Source of the DNA: Chitinophaga rhizosphaerae
GTDB lineage: Bacteria; Bacteroidota; Bacteroidia; Chitinophagales; Chitinophagaceae
DNA length: 64,000 nucleotides
Assembly: GCF_003958645.1 (NCBI RefSeq)
Contig: NZ_RXLO01000008.1
Location: 62,001-126,000, forward strand
Direction of reading: 5' to 3'
The notes below the pieces were generated by a model. It saw only the letters and a program-made list of their open reading frames with translations. It was not told the DNA's origin and ran no database searches. Of this stretch, positions 26,376 to 34,626 are shown piece by piece. Numbering within the stretch: position 1 is the stretch's first letter; each line of letters starts with the position of its first letter. Both the position numbers and the translations under genes were made by a program.

Positions 26376-28484
26376 ATGAGCGTAGTTGCTTCCATTAAAC
26401 AGGCCGCCGCAGAAGCGGTACAGGCGCTGTACCAACAGCCTTTCACCGCGGCCGACGTTTCTGTCAACACCACCAAGCCCGAATTCGAAGGCGAGTATAC
26501 CATCGTCGTGTTCCCTTTTACCAAGTTCAGCCGGCAAAAACCTGAAGAAACCGCCGGGGCCATCGGCACCTGGCTGGCGGAGCACCATCCTGCGCTCGTG
26601 GCCGGTTTCAACGTTGTCAAAGGCTTTCTCAACCTCTCCGTTCACGACCAGTTCTGGACCAGTTTCGTGCAGAACGCGCATCATAATACCAACGTGGGCC
26701 AGCAGCCTGCCAACGGTAAAAAGGTGATGGTGGAATATTCCTCCCCCAACACCAACAAACCCCTTCACCTGGGGCACCTCCGTAATAACTTCCTCGGTTT
26801 TTCCGTGTCTGAGATCCTCAAGGCCAACGGCTTCGAAGTGGTCAAAGCCAACCTCGTGAACGACCGCGGTATCCATATCTGCAAATCCATGCTCGCATGG
26901 CAGCTCTTCGCACATGGCGATACGCCGGAATCCACCGGCAAAAAGGGCGACCATCTCGTGGGCGATTATTACGTCCATTTCGAATCCATCCTCCGCGACC
27001 AGGCCGAGCCGATCATTTCGCGCGTGCTGGAAGGGAATTTCGGGGATTTCGAAGGCGAACAGGTGGAAAAGCTCATCAAACTGCACGCCGCACTAAACAA
27101 ACCTGAATTTAAAGCCAATGTGGAAAAGGCGGAAAAACTCAGGCATGACATCAAAGCCCTCGCCCGCACTGCTTCCGCAGAAACCAAAGAAGTTGTATCA
27201 AGGATAGAAAAAGGCGATTTTTCCGATTTTGAAGGGGAAGACAAGGCCCGCGCCAAATCCCTCCACCAGGAACTGACACCCGCCATCAAAAGCGACGAAG
27301 AAAAAGCGGACAAAATCCATGACGACATCAAGGAACTGTCCCGCAACCGGACCGAGATCATGCAGCAGGCCAAGATCATGCTCCAGCAATGGGAAGCCGG
27401 CAACCCGGAAGTGCGCGCCCTCTGGCAAACGATGAACAGCTGGGTGTACGAAGGTTTCGAAAAAACCTACAAACGCCTCGGCATCGATTTCGACAAAATG
27501 TATTTCGAAAGCAATACGTACCTGCTGGGGAAAGACGTGGTGGAAGAAGGCCTCCGCAAAGGCGTGTTCTTCAAAAAAGCCGATAACTCCGTGTGGATCG
27601 ACCTTACCGCCGACGGGCTCGACGAGAAACTCGTACTCCGCGGCGACGGCACATCCGTTTACATCACGCAGGACATCGGCACCGCGCGCCTCAAGTACGA
27701 CGATTACCACATGGACCAAAGCATCTACGTGGTGGCCGACGAGCAGAATTACCACTTCAAGGTGCTGAAACTCATCATGCAGAAACTCGGCGAACCCTCC
27801 GCCGACGGCATCGCTCACCTTTCCTACGGCATGGTGGAACTGCCGCACGGGCGGATGAAAAGCCGCGAAGGCACGGTGGTAGATGCAGACGATCTCGTGG
27901 AGGAAATGGTGAGCACCGCCGCCAAATACACCGAAGAGCTCGGCAAAGTGAAAGATTTTACGGAAGAAGAACTGCGCGAACTCTACGAAACGATCGGCCT
28001 GGGCGCCATGAAATTCTTCCTGCTGAAAGTGGACCCGAAAAAGAAAATGGTATTCAACCCGGAAGAGTCCATCGATATCCATGGCTTTACCGGTCCGTTC
28101 ATTCAATACAGCCACGCCCGTATCCGGTCGATCCTGCGCGAGTTTTCCGCGGAAGACCTCGCTGCATTGGCTTCCTATCGCCATAACGATGCGCTGCTCC
28201 CCATGGAAAAAGAGCTCATCAAGATCAACGAGCAGTTCGGTGAAGTACTGGCGGAAGCCGGCCGCGAAATGAGCCCTTCGGTGATCGCGAACTACGCGTT
28301 CCTCCTGGCGCAAACTTTCAACTCGTTCTACGCGAAAAAGGAAAGCGGAAAATACACCTATTCCGTCCGGGACGCGGAAAACGAAGACAAGCGCAAGCTG
28401 CGCCTGCAGATCGCTTCCCTCACGGCCAATACCATCCGGCAGGCCATGAAGCTCCTCGGCATCCGGGTACCGGAAAGAATGTAG
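26376..28484 (+). CDS. argS: Arginyl-tRNA synthetase with tandem-repeat insertion
   Basis: This 702-residue class I synthetase charges tRNA-Arg. The start MSVVASIKQ begins the Add-1 tRNA-binding domain. The HIGH motif is HLGH (in KPLHLGHLRNN) and the KMSK position reads MKSR (GRMKSREGT), as in many ArgRS. The C-terminal anticodon domain ends in LLGIRVPERM. The protein is about 100 residues longer than usual (about 560-600). The excess lies at residues 216-335, between GDYYVHFE and the QQWEAGNPEVR segment, and holds two diverged 60-residue copies. Copy 1 starts RVLEGNFGDFEGE, copy 2 RIEKGDFSDFEGE, each ending in a HDIK- or DDIK-containing helix. Confidence 0.95.
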   Translation: MSVVASIKQAAAEAVQALYQQPFTAADVSVNTTKPEFEGEYTIVVFPFTKFSRQKPEETAGAIGTWLAEHHPALVAGFNVVKGFLNLSVHDQFWTSFVQNAHHNTNVGQQPANGKKVMVEYSSPNTNKPLHLGHLRNNFLGFSVSEILKANGFEVVKANLVNDRGIHICKSMLAWQLFAHGDTPESTGKKGDHLVGDYYVHFESILRDQAEPIISRVLEGNFGDFEGEQVEKLIKLHAALNKPEFKANVEKAEKLRHDIKALARTASAETKEVVSRIEKGDFSDFEGEDKARAKSLHQELTPAIKSDEEKADKIHDDIKELSRNRTEIMQQAKIMLQQWEAGNPEVRALWQTMNSWVYEGFEKTYKRLGIDFDKMYFESNTYLLGKDVVEEGLRKGVFFKKADNSVWIDLTADGLDEKLVLRGDGTSVYITQDIGTARLKYDDYHMDQSIYVVADEQNYHFKVLKLIMQKLGEPSADGIAHLSYGMVELPHGRMKSREGTVVDADDLVEEMVSTAAKYTEELGKVKDFTEEELRELYETIGLGAMKFFLLKVDPKKKMVFNPEESIDIHGFTGPFIQYSHARIRSILREFSAEDLAALASYRHNDALLPMEKELIKINEQFGEVLAEAGREMSPSVIANYAFLLAQTFNSFYAKKESGKYTYSVRDAENEDKRKLRLQIASLTANTIRQAMKLLGIRVPERM
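27021..27380 (+). repeat. In-frame 180-nt tandem duplication within argS
   Basis: Two adjacent 180-nt units (27021-27200 and 27201-27380) encode similar 60-residue charged helical segments. Shared residues include GxFxDFEGE, LH..L, EKA.K and DIK.L.R. The copies have diverged strongly at DNA level, so the duplication is old. Confidence 0.8.
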
Positions 28485-28497
28485 GAAAAGAAACTGA

Positions 28498-28533
28498 CGA
28501 AATGTCAATGACGCAACTGTCATTGACATTTCG
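28498..28533. terminator. 15-bp inverted repeat between convergent argS and TPR gene
   Basis: CGAAATGTCAATGAC and its exact complement flank a 6-nt loop. The T tracts next to it are short, so it may be a stability hairpin as well as a terminator. Confidence 0.65.
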
Positions 28534-28541
28534 TTCCCCCG

Positions 28542-29543
28542 TTAATGTAACTGAAGCGCCTGGTCGCAGATGCGTTGCCCCTTCACCACTTCCCCCGAAC
28601 AGATATAGGATTTACCGAGCATGAACATCGCGAAGGCGTTCTGCGGCTGGAGCACGAGAATACGGTTCCATTGCATGGCAGCTTCCGCGTAGCTTTGCTT
28701 TTTGAAGTAGGCATGGGCCAGCTGCTGCATGATGCGGATATCTGCGCTGCGCAACTGGAGGGCTTTTTGAAGATTTTGAATGGCGTCGTCGTAAGCTGCC
28801 TGTTGAAGGTAGGCGATACCCAGGTTTGCATAAAGGTCCGCATCGCCGGAAGCTCCGTACCTGGCTGCCATTTCAAATGCGCCGGCGGCGTTTTTGTAGT
28901 TTTCCATATTAAAATGCATCATTCCTGATTCCAAATATAAATCGGCAGACGTACTGTCTGTCTTCAGTGCTTTTTCGTAAATTCTGAGGGCCGCGGCGTA
29001 ATTTTCTTCCTGCGCGTACAGTCTTGCCAACCGGCGGCTGAGGGCGGGTTGACGGGGATCTTCCGCCAGCGACCGTTCCATGGCCCGGATGGCTTCCCTG
29101 GCATGATCGAGCGCGGCGTAGCTCATCCCGATGATAGCATACATGCCCGGCGCGCCCTGCTCCTGCGCGCGCATGGCCCAGGTAAGCGCATCTTCCCAGG
29201 CCCCCTGCTCGAAACTCACTTCCGCCATTCCCGCCAGCGCCGAAGGCTCTTCCGGCACCTCTTTCAACAAATCGAGATACCGCTGCCGCGCCAGCTCGCC
29301 ATCACGCCGCAGCCGGTACAGTACCGCCAGCTGAAGGTAAGGTGCCGCATACTTCCGGTTGGCCCCGATCGCCGCGGCAAAACATTGCTCAGCTTCGTCC
29401 AGCCTGCCTTCCAGCATGCATTGCTCGCCTTTTCTGTATAATTCCGAAGCGCGGTCGCCCCCGGACGGAGGCACCGAAGCGGCCACTGGCTGAAACGCCG
29501 GGCCGGACAGGCATAGGATAAGGATACAGCGGTATAGGAACAT
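28542..29543 (-). CDS. Exported tetratricopeptide-repeat protein
   Basis: This 333-residue protein has a signal peptide ending around AASVPP. The rest is about eight TPR units, each a 34-residue helix pair, for example LYRKGEQCMLEGRLDEAEQC, ADLYLESGMMHFNMENYKNA and ADLYANLGIAYLQQAAYDDA. TPR arrays are protein-binding scaffolds; no enzymatic domain is attached. It probably works in the periplasm. It is monocistronic, with a TAnnTTTG element 26 nt upstream of the ATG. Confidence 0.85.
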   Translation of the reverse strand: MFLYRCILILCLSGPAFQPVAASVPPSGGDRASELYRKGEQCMLEGRLDEAEQCFAAAIGANRKYAAPYLQLAVLYRLRRDGELARQRYLDLLKEVPEEPSALAGMAEVSFEQGAWEDALTWAMRAQEQGAPGMYAIIGMSYAALDHAREAIRAMERSLAEDPRQPALSRRLARLYAQEENYAAALRIYEKALKTDSTSADLYLESGMMHFNMENYKNAAGAFEMAARYGASGDADLYANLGIAYLQQAAYDDAIQNLQKALQLRSADIRIMQQLAHAYFKKQSYAEAAMQWNRILVLQPQNAFAMFMLGKSYICSGEVVKGQRICDQALQLH

Positions 29544-29568
29544 GGTTCAATGTGCTTAGGCACTGAAC

Positions 29569-29576
29569 CAAATATA
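29569..29576 (-). promoter_or_regulatory. -7 promoter element of the TPR gene
   Basis: Reads TATATTTG on the minus strand, 26 nt before the ATG. Confidence 0.5.
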
Positions 29577-29582
29577 TATAAA

Positions 29583-30068
29583 TTATTTCATACTTTTTGC
29601 AGAAAATGATAAAGGCATGAGGTCGGCGCTGTCTGCCACTACAATTACCTTTCCGGAAAGCCCGCCGAGGATGAGTTTGATGGGTTGGTGGAACCGGGCC
29701 TGGTATTCCATGAGCGTTTGCCGGCAGATGCCGCAGGGCGCGATGGGCTCCACCGAGGGCGCCAGCTCGTTGTCGTAGCTCACGGCAATCACCAACACGG
29801 GCACGTTGGGATGCAGGCCCGAAGCCACGGAAAGCACCGTCCGCTCCGCACAGATACCCACGGGATAGCTGGCGTTTTCCTGGTTGGTGCCGGTCAGCAC
29901 TTCCCCATTCTCCAGCAAGGCGGCCGCCCCCACCCGGAAGCGGGAATAGGGCGCCCAGGCATCTTTCGTGGCGGTACGTGCCTGCCGCAACAACGCGGCA
30001 TCTTCGGGCGGAAGCGCGCTGATGTCTGGATATGTTTCAAATTCTATGATGTGCCGGGTCGGTTCCAT
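29583..30068 (-). CDS. cdd: Cytidine deaminase
   Basis: This 161-residue enzyme deaminates cytidine and deoxycytidine to uridine forms for pyrimidine salvage. The zinc site is complete: CAERTVL supplies Cys and the proton-shuttling Glu, PCGICRQ the two other cysteines. YSRFRVGAAAL and GTNQENASYPVGI are the substrate-binding signatures. Length corresponds to the tetrameric class with a slightly long N-terminus. It lies upstream of the TPR gene on the same strand but 40 nt away and across that gene's own promoter element. Confidence 0.94.
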   Translation of the reverse strand: MEPTRHIIEFETYPDISALPPEDAALLRQARTATKDAWAPYSRFRVGAAALLENGEVLTGTNQENASYPVGICAERTVLSVASGLHPNVPVLVIAVSYDNELAPSVEPIAPCGICRQTLMEYQARFHQPIKLILGGLSGKVIVVADSADLMPLSFSAKSMK

Positions 30069-30175
30069 GATCGGGAGTTTGCGTAAAAAAGGCAGTCGCG
30101 CTGCCGGCTCCGAAAGTACATTTTTTTCGGGACGGTGGCGCGACTGCCGTTATAATCAACTGTGTATGAACGTTT

Positions 30176-31345
30176 TTATTTAATGGTACGGAACAGGCGG
30201 CTCCAGCGTATGCCGTTTTTGCCGTAGCTCATCCAGATCATCCAGGCTTTGCCCACGATATGATCTTCCGGAACGAAGCCCCAGTAGCGGGAATCGAGGG
30301 AACGATGGCGGTTGTCGCCCATCATCCAGTAATAGTCCATTTTGAAGGTGTAGTTGCTGGCGGCCTGACCGTTGATATAGAACTGGTTGGGGCCTCTTTC
30401 TTCCAGCTTGTTGCCTTCATAAACCGCAATAATACGGCGGTACATCTCGATGGAAGCGCTGTCCAGCTTCACCGTGGCACCTTTCTTCGGGATGTAGATG
30501 GGGCCGAAATTATCGATGGTATACTTGAAATTCGAGGTATCGTGCGGCCATACGTCGGGAGAAGCTTCTTCGTACACGTAAGGCGTAACGCCGGTAACGG
30601 CGGAGCCGAGGTTTTCGACGGATTTGGCTTCGGAGGGCGTCATGTTAAGCACGTTCCCGGCCGGCGATTCTTCGATCCCCAGTTCTTCGAGGCGCATGGG
30701 GTTGATGTTGCTGCCGTCCCGCGTTTGCACGGTGTAATACCGTTCGCCTGCGGGCGGCGGGGTTTCGGCTACGCCGTTAACGACGATAACGCCGTTGCGA
30801 ATGGCGAGGCTGTCTCCCGGAATACCCACACACCTTTTTATATAATTCTCACGTTTATCTACTGGCCGGGAAATGATGTGATAGGAATTCCACACGAAAT
30901 CGCGGCCGTTTTTGCGCACTTCGTCCGAATAGAACCCGCTTTCCTGGATTTCCAGCGCCACGGTGTCTCCTTCGGGGAAGTTGAATACCACAACGTCGTT
31001 ACGTTTGATATCGCTGAAACCGGGCAGGCGGCGGTATTTCCACTGAACGGCCTCGGAATAGGCCTTGGTATATTTCGTGAAAGGAAGGGTATGATGGGTG
31101 AAGGGTACCGCCAGCGGTGTCATGGGGATGCGCGGGCCGTAGCTAACTTTACTTACGAAAAGGAAGTCGTTGACCAGCAAGGTCTTCTCCATGGAAGGCG
31201 TAGGGATGGTGTAGGCTTCGAAAATGAAGGTACGGATCAACGTTGCCGCGATAATGGCGAAGATAGCCGCATCCAGCCATTCCCGCACTGCAGACTTCTT
31301 TTTCTTCGGCTGGCCGTCCTTCTTCTTCCAAAATACCAGGTTCAT
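30176..31345 (-). CDS. lepB: Signal peptidase I
   Basis: This 389-residue membrane protease removes signal peptides from exported proteins. A basic N-terminus precedes one transmembrane helix (AIFAIIAATLIRTFIF). The catalytic serine is in TPSMEKTL and the lysine in KRENYIKRCVGIPGDS. The late MGDNRHRSLDSRYWGFVPEDHIVG box is diagnostic. It is longer than the E. coli enzyme because of a Bacteroidota-typical insertion before the final box. TATATTTG lies 27 nt upstream. Divergent from the MerR-type regulator. Confidence 0.95.
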   Translation of the reverse strand: MNLVFWKKKDGQPKKKKSAVREWLDAAIFAIIAATLIRTFIFEAYTIPTPSMEKTLLVNDFLFVSKVSYGPRIPMTPLAVPFTHHTLPFTKYTKAYSEAVQWKYRRLPGFSDIKRNDVVVFNFPEGDTVALEIQESGFYSDEVRKNGRDFVWNSYHIISRPVDKRENYIKRCVGIPGDSLAIRNGVIVVNGVAETPPPAGERYYTVQTRDGSNINPMRLEELGIEESPAGNVLNMTPSEAKSVENLGSAVTGVTPYVYEEASPDVWPHDTSNFKYTIDNFGPIYIPKKGATVKLDSASIEMYRRIIAVYEGNKLEERGPNQFYINGQAASNYTFKMDYYWMMGDNRHRSLDSRYWGFVPEDHIVGKAWMIWMSYGKNGIRWSRLFRTIK

Positions 31346-31372
31346 GCGTAGTGTTTTAGTTTATTTTATCAA

Positions 31373-31380
31373 CAAATATA
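31373..31380 (-). promoter_or_regulatory. -7 promoter element of lepB
   Basis: Reads TATATTTG on the minus strand, 27 nt before the lepB ATG. Confidence 0.5.
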
Positions 31381-31482
31381 ATATTCTGTTAATTGTCAGC
31401 TGTTTTTTCTGAAGATAAAGTTTTCTTAAAAAAATACCACGTAAGTTTCGGTTTCAAAACAACGGTTGAACCACTTTATTTC

Positions 31483-31490
31483 TATTTTTG
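31483..31490 (+). promoter_or_regulatory. -7 promoter element of the MerR-type gene
   Basis: TATTTTTG matches TAnnTTTG, 21 nt before the TTG start proposed at 31512. This position argues against starts further upstream. Confidence 0.45.
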
Positions 31491-31511
31491 TTTAATTCTA
31501 TATCCAGAACC

Positions 31512-32414
31512 TTGAACAGCTTCACGATAAAAGACATTGAAAGCCTCACCGGCATCAAGGCGCATACCATTCGAATATGGGAACAGCGCTACAATGTGCT
31601 TCGTCCCAAGCGGAAAGACACGAACCATCGCGTCTACGACAACGGCGACCTGAAGCACATCATGCGTATCGCTTACCTGTACCGGCATGGTTACAAGATA
31701 TCGAAGATCGTGGGAATGTCGGAGGAAGAGATCAGGCAGCTTTCGCTGGAGGAGACCGGGCATAAGGGCAACCACCTGCACCAGGTCTACATCAACCAGC
31801 TCGTGGAAGCGATGATCGACTTCGACCAGATCCGTTTCGAAAAAATCTTCCACAACGTCTTGCTCCGCATGGGCTTCGAACAGTGCATCCTGAAGGTAAT
31901 TTATCCTTACCTGGAGCGCATCGGGCTGCTATGGCTCGTGGATTGCGTGATCCCCGCACAGGAACATTTCGCCGCCAATATCATCCGGAAAAAGCTGATG
32001 GTCGCCATCGACGGGCTCGATATCCCGCAATCCTCCGCAGAATGCTTCATGGTGTTCCTCCCCGAAGGTGAATGGCACGAAATCCCGCTGCTGTTCATGC
32101 AATACCTGCTGAAGAAAAACGGCTGCACGGTCGTGAATTTCGGTGCAAACGTACCCCTGGAGGATCTTTGCTTCTATACCGACCGCAAGCAGGTAGACCA
32201 GATCTATACCCACATCATCACCAATTTCCCGCAGCGCGCGCTCGATAATTTCGTGAAAGACCTCGGCCGCCTGTTCCCCACTATCCCCGTCACGATTTCC
32301 GGCCCGCAGATCGCACGCATCTCCGTTCCCTTGCCCGAAAACGTGAAAACGCTGCTTTCGATGGACGAAGTGCTGCAATACGCCCGCCGAAAGCCCGTAA
32401 CTACTTCGTCCTGA
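31512..32414 (+). CDS. MerR-family regulator with cobalamin-binding domain (CarH/LitR-like)
   Basis: This 300-residue regulator probably starts at a TTG (MNSFTIKDIESLTG). A further TTG eight codons upstream would lie inside the -7 element. Residues 1-70 are a MerR helix-turn-helix with the HTIRIWEQRYN signature. Residues about 90-175 form a helical cap with the W-x9-EH cobalamin motif (Trp141, Glu151, His152). Residues about 180-285 are a Rossmann-like domain where EWHEIP replaces the E-x-H-x-x-G motif, keeping His189 as the potential cobalt ligand. In CarH, adenosylcobalamin makes such proteins light-sensitive repressors, usually of carotenoid genes. None are nearby here, so targets are unknown. 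Confidence 0.85.
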   Translation: MNSFTIKDIESLTGIKAHTIRIWEQRYNVLRPKRKDTNHRVYDNGDLKHIMRIAYLYRHGYKISKIVGMSEEEIRQLSLEETGHKGNHLHQVYINQLVEAMIDFDQIRFEKIFHNVLLRMGFEQCILKVIYPYLERIGLLWLVDCVIPAQEHFAANIIRKKLMVAIDGLDIPQSSAECFMVFLPEGEWHEIPLLFMQYLLKKNGCTVVNFGANVPLEDLCFYTDRKQVDQIYTHIITNFPQRALDNFVKDLGRLFPTIPVTISGPQIARISVPLPENVKTLLSMDEVLQYARRKPVTTSS

Positions 32415-32418
32415 GGCT

Positions 32419-33072
32419 TTACAACAGATTTTTTTCCAGAATGTTACTGATTTCCTGCGCGCGGTTCATAATCATGAAATGCCCGCCCTTGACGATCGTG
32501 TGCGTAGGGGTAACGTAGCGCCGCGGGAACGGCCTGTCCGAACTGCCATGGATATGGACGATACCGGGCGGCATCCATTCGTTGTTCCACTGCAGGATGG
32601 AATTCAGCGCCCAGCGCATGTACCGGAGGTCTTTTTTGCCGAGGTAATCATTGAGCAGCAACCGCTCTTCCGTGCTCTGGCACTGCATGAATAGCTGTAC
32701 GATGAAGCGGCGGTTGGTGAAAAGCAGCCTGTCGGGCAGGCTGTGCAAAACTTTCCGCGCGAAGTTGTTGTAGTATGGCGGCAATTCCTGCCGGTTTTTG
32801 ACGCTGGAGATGAGCACTACCTGCCGCACCGGCAGCTGCCGGGCGATCTCGATGCTCATCATGCCGCCGAAAGAAAGTCCGACGAGGATGGGTTCCGGGT
32901 GCAGGATCCTCCGGGCCATGCGCCCGGCATATTCGCCGATGGGCTCATCGGCGTTGAGGGGCGGGATCCACGGAAGGTAATGCACATCGTAATCGGCCGG
33001 GAACACCAGCCGTTCGAACACCCTTTCGTCGGCGCCCAGGCCACTGATCAGGTATATGTGTCTTTTACTCAT
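32419..33072 (-). CDS. Alpha/beta hydrolase
   Basis: This 217-residue protein has an alpha/beta-hydrolase fold: LISGLGADERVF oxyanion region, nucleophile elbow GLSFGGMM, acid in HGSSDRPFP and histidine in KGGHFMI. It is small, with a short lid. The substrate is unknown. Its ATG overlaps the end of the Fis-like segment of the upstream sigma-54 regulator (ATGAGTAA), so the two genes were built as a translationally coupled pair. The stop is 4 nt from the end of the convergent MerR gene. Confidence 0.78.
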   Translation of the reverse strand: MSKRHIYLISGLGADERVFERLVFPADYDVHYLPWIPPLNADEPIGEYAGRMARRILHPEPILVGLSFGGMMSIEIARQLPVRQVVLISSVKNRQELPPYYNNFARKVLHSLPDRLLFTNRRFIVQLFMQCQSTEERLLLNDYLGKKDLRYMRWALNSILQWNNEWMPPGIVHIHGSSDRPFPRRYVTPTHTIVKGGHFMIMNRAQEISNILEKNLL

Positions 33073-33270
33073 CCCCGTCGGCAGTTTTGCGGATGCCGTA
33101 ACGTTCCATCTTGTTGTAAAGATGGCTCCGCTGAATGTCTAGCGCATGTGCGGTTTTCGTCACGTTCCATCCGTTCTTTTGCAACATGAATTCGATGAAT
33201 ATCTTTTCCACTTCGTCCCGGAAATCGTGCAGCTTCGTTAAAACGAGCAGCTCGTCATTCAGGTAGTGGC
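33065..33270 (-). pseudogene. Detached Fis-type DNA-binding domain of the sigma-54 regulator
   Basis: Reading on in the -1 frame from the A9 tract gives about 68 codons. They encode a typical NtrC C-terminal domain: a helix with VEKIFIEFMLQKN, then the turn GWNVTKTAHALDIQRSHLYN and the ending KMERYGIRKTADGDE. The stop TAA overlaps the ATG of the hydrolase gene. It has no start of its own and makes sense only fused to the upstream gene, giving a 459-residue protein of normal length. It is therefore the displaced 3' end of that gene. Confidence 0.85.
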
Positions 33271-34443
33271 TTTTTTTTTGTCGTGATTAGGCACTACGTA
33301 ATTTTCTACATCGTCTGCCGTGATCGTTTTCCCGGAGAGGATCACCAGTCTTTCCACCACGTTCCGCAGTTCGCGGATGTTACCCGTCCACTGATGGTGC
33401 TGGAGCGCCTTCATCGCGTCTTTGTCTGCCGTTTTGCGGGCGATGCCATATTCGGCGCAAACGAGGTCGAGGAAATGGTCTACCAGCAGGGGTATATCGT
33501 CGCGGCGGTCGTTGAGCGAGGGTACATGGATCAGGATCACGCTGAGGCGGTGGTAGAGGTCGAGGCGGAAGTTCTTGTCTTCCACTTCCTTCAGCAAATC
33601 CTTATTGGTGGCTGCAACTACACGAACATCCACGCTGATCTCCTTATCCCCGCCCACTCTTGTGATCTTACCTTCCTGCAAGGCGCGCAGCACTTTGGCT
33701 TGTGCGCTGAGGCTCATATCGCCGATCTCGTCGAGGAAAAGCGTTCCGCCGCTGGCTTGTTCGAATTTACCGATACGTTGCTTCACGGCGGAGGTGAACG
33801 AGCCTTTTTCGTGGCCGAACAGTTCGGATTCGATGAGCTCCGACGGGATGGCGGCGCAGTTTACTTCTACGAGCGGGCCGTTGGCGCGGTTGCTGTATGC
33901 ATGGATCCAGCGGGCTACGAGCTCCTTGCCGGCGCCGTTTTCGCCGGTCACGAGCACGCGCGCATCCGTGGGCGCCACTTTATGGATGGTTTCCTTGATT
34001 TTGGAGATGGGCCCCGATTCGCCGATCATTTCCTGGGTCTTGTTCACTTTCTTGCGCAGCGTTTTCGTTTCGGCCACCAGGGTGGTTTTGTCGAGCGCGT
34101 TGCGCAGCGTGATCAGCAAACGGTTCAGGTCGGGTGGTTTGGAGATATAGTCGAACGCGCCTTTCTTCACCGCGTCTACCGCCGTATCGATATTCCCGTG
34201 GCCGGACACCATGATGATGGGAACGTCGGCGTTGGTTTCGCGGGCTTTTTCGAGGAATTCGAGCCCGTCCATTTTCGGCATTTTGATATCGCACAGCACG
34301 GCGTCGTAGGTTTTGGCCTGGAACATCTTGAAGCCTTCGGCTCCGTCGGCGGCTTCGTCGATTTTATATCCTTCGTAGCTGAGTATCTCGGTGAGCGTTT
34401 TGCGGATGCTCTTTTCGTCGTCGATGATCAGAATGTTGGCCAT
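33259..34443 (-). CDS. Sigma-54-dependent response regulator (NtrC family), C-terminus lost by frameshift
   Basis: This 394-residue protein starts at MANILIIDDE. Residues 1-120 are a receiver domain; the phosphorylated Asp is in VLCDIKMPKMDG. Residues about 140-375 are the AAA+ domain with Walker A GENGAGKE and Walker B GTLFLDEIGDM. The sigma-54 contact loop reads GSFTSA instead of GAFTGA, and the arginine finger region follows. The frame stops right after an A9 tract (T9 at 33271-33279 on the plus strand), before the DNA-binding domain. As read, it could contact sigma-54 but not bind a specific site. No sensor kinase is adjacent. Homopolymer error, phase variation, slippage or true decay are all possible. 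Confidence 0.9.
   Translation of the reverse strand: MANILIIDDEKSIRKTLTEILSYEGYKIDEAADGAEGFKMFQAKTYDAVLCDIKMPKMDGLEFLEKARETNADVPIIMVSGHGNIDTAVDAVKKGAFDYISKPPDLNRLLITLRNALDKTTLVAETKTLRKKVNKTQEMIGESGPISKIKETIHKVAPTDARVLVTGENGAGKELVARWIHAYSNRANGPLVEVNCAAIPSELIESELFGHEKGSFTSAVKQRIGKFEQASGGTLFLDEIGDMSLSAQAKVLRALQEGKITRVGGDKEISVDVRVVAATNKDLLKEVEDKNFRLDLYHRLSVILIHVPSLNDRRDDIPLLVDHFLDLVCAEYGIARKTADKDAMKALQHHQWTGNIRELRNVVERLVILSGKTITADDVENYVVPNHDKKKATT
33271..33279 (-). repeat. A9 homopolymer at the frameshift point
   Basis: Nine consecutive A residues on the coding strand separate the AAA+ frame from the Fis frame. One extra A, or a -1 slip, joins the two frames exactly. Confidence 0.9.
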
Positions 34444-34626
34444 AAGATTGTCTATATTTTTGAACAGGGCAAAAATAACGGAAAACGGCCGATGTAGCAC
34501 AATTCACTTACTTTAAACGGCAGCGGAACAAAAAAATGTACCCTGACGGGCGTTTTAGGCAAATAAAGTCTACCAATCTTGTCGGTTTTATCAGTAATTT
34601 TAGCCCGACACAGGTAACAAAACGTT

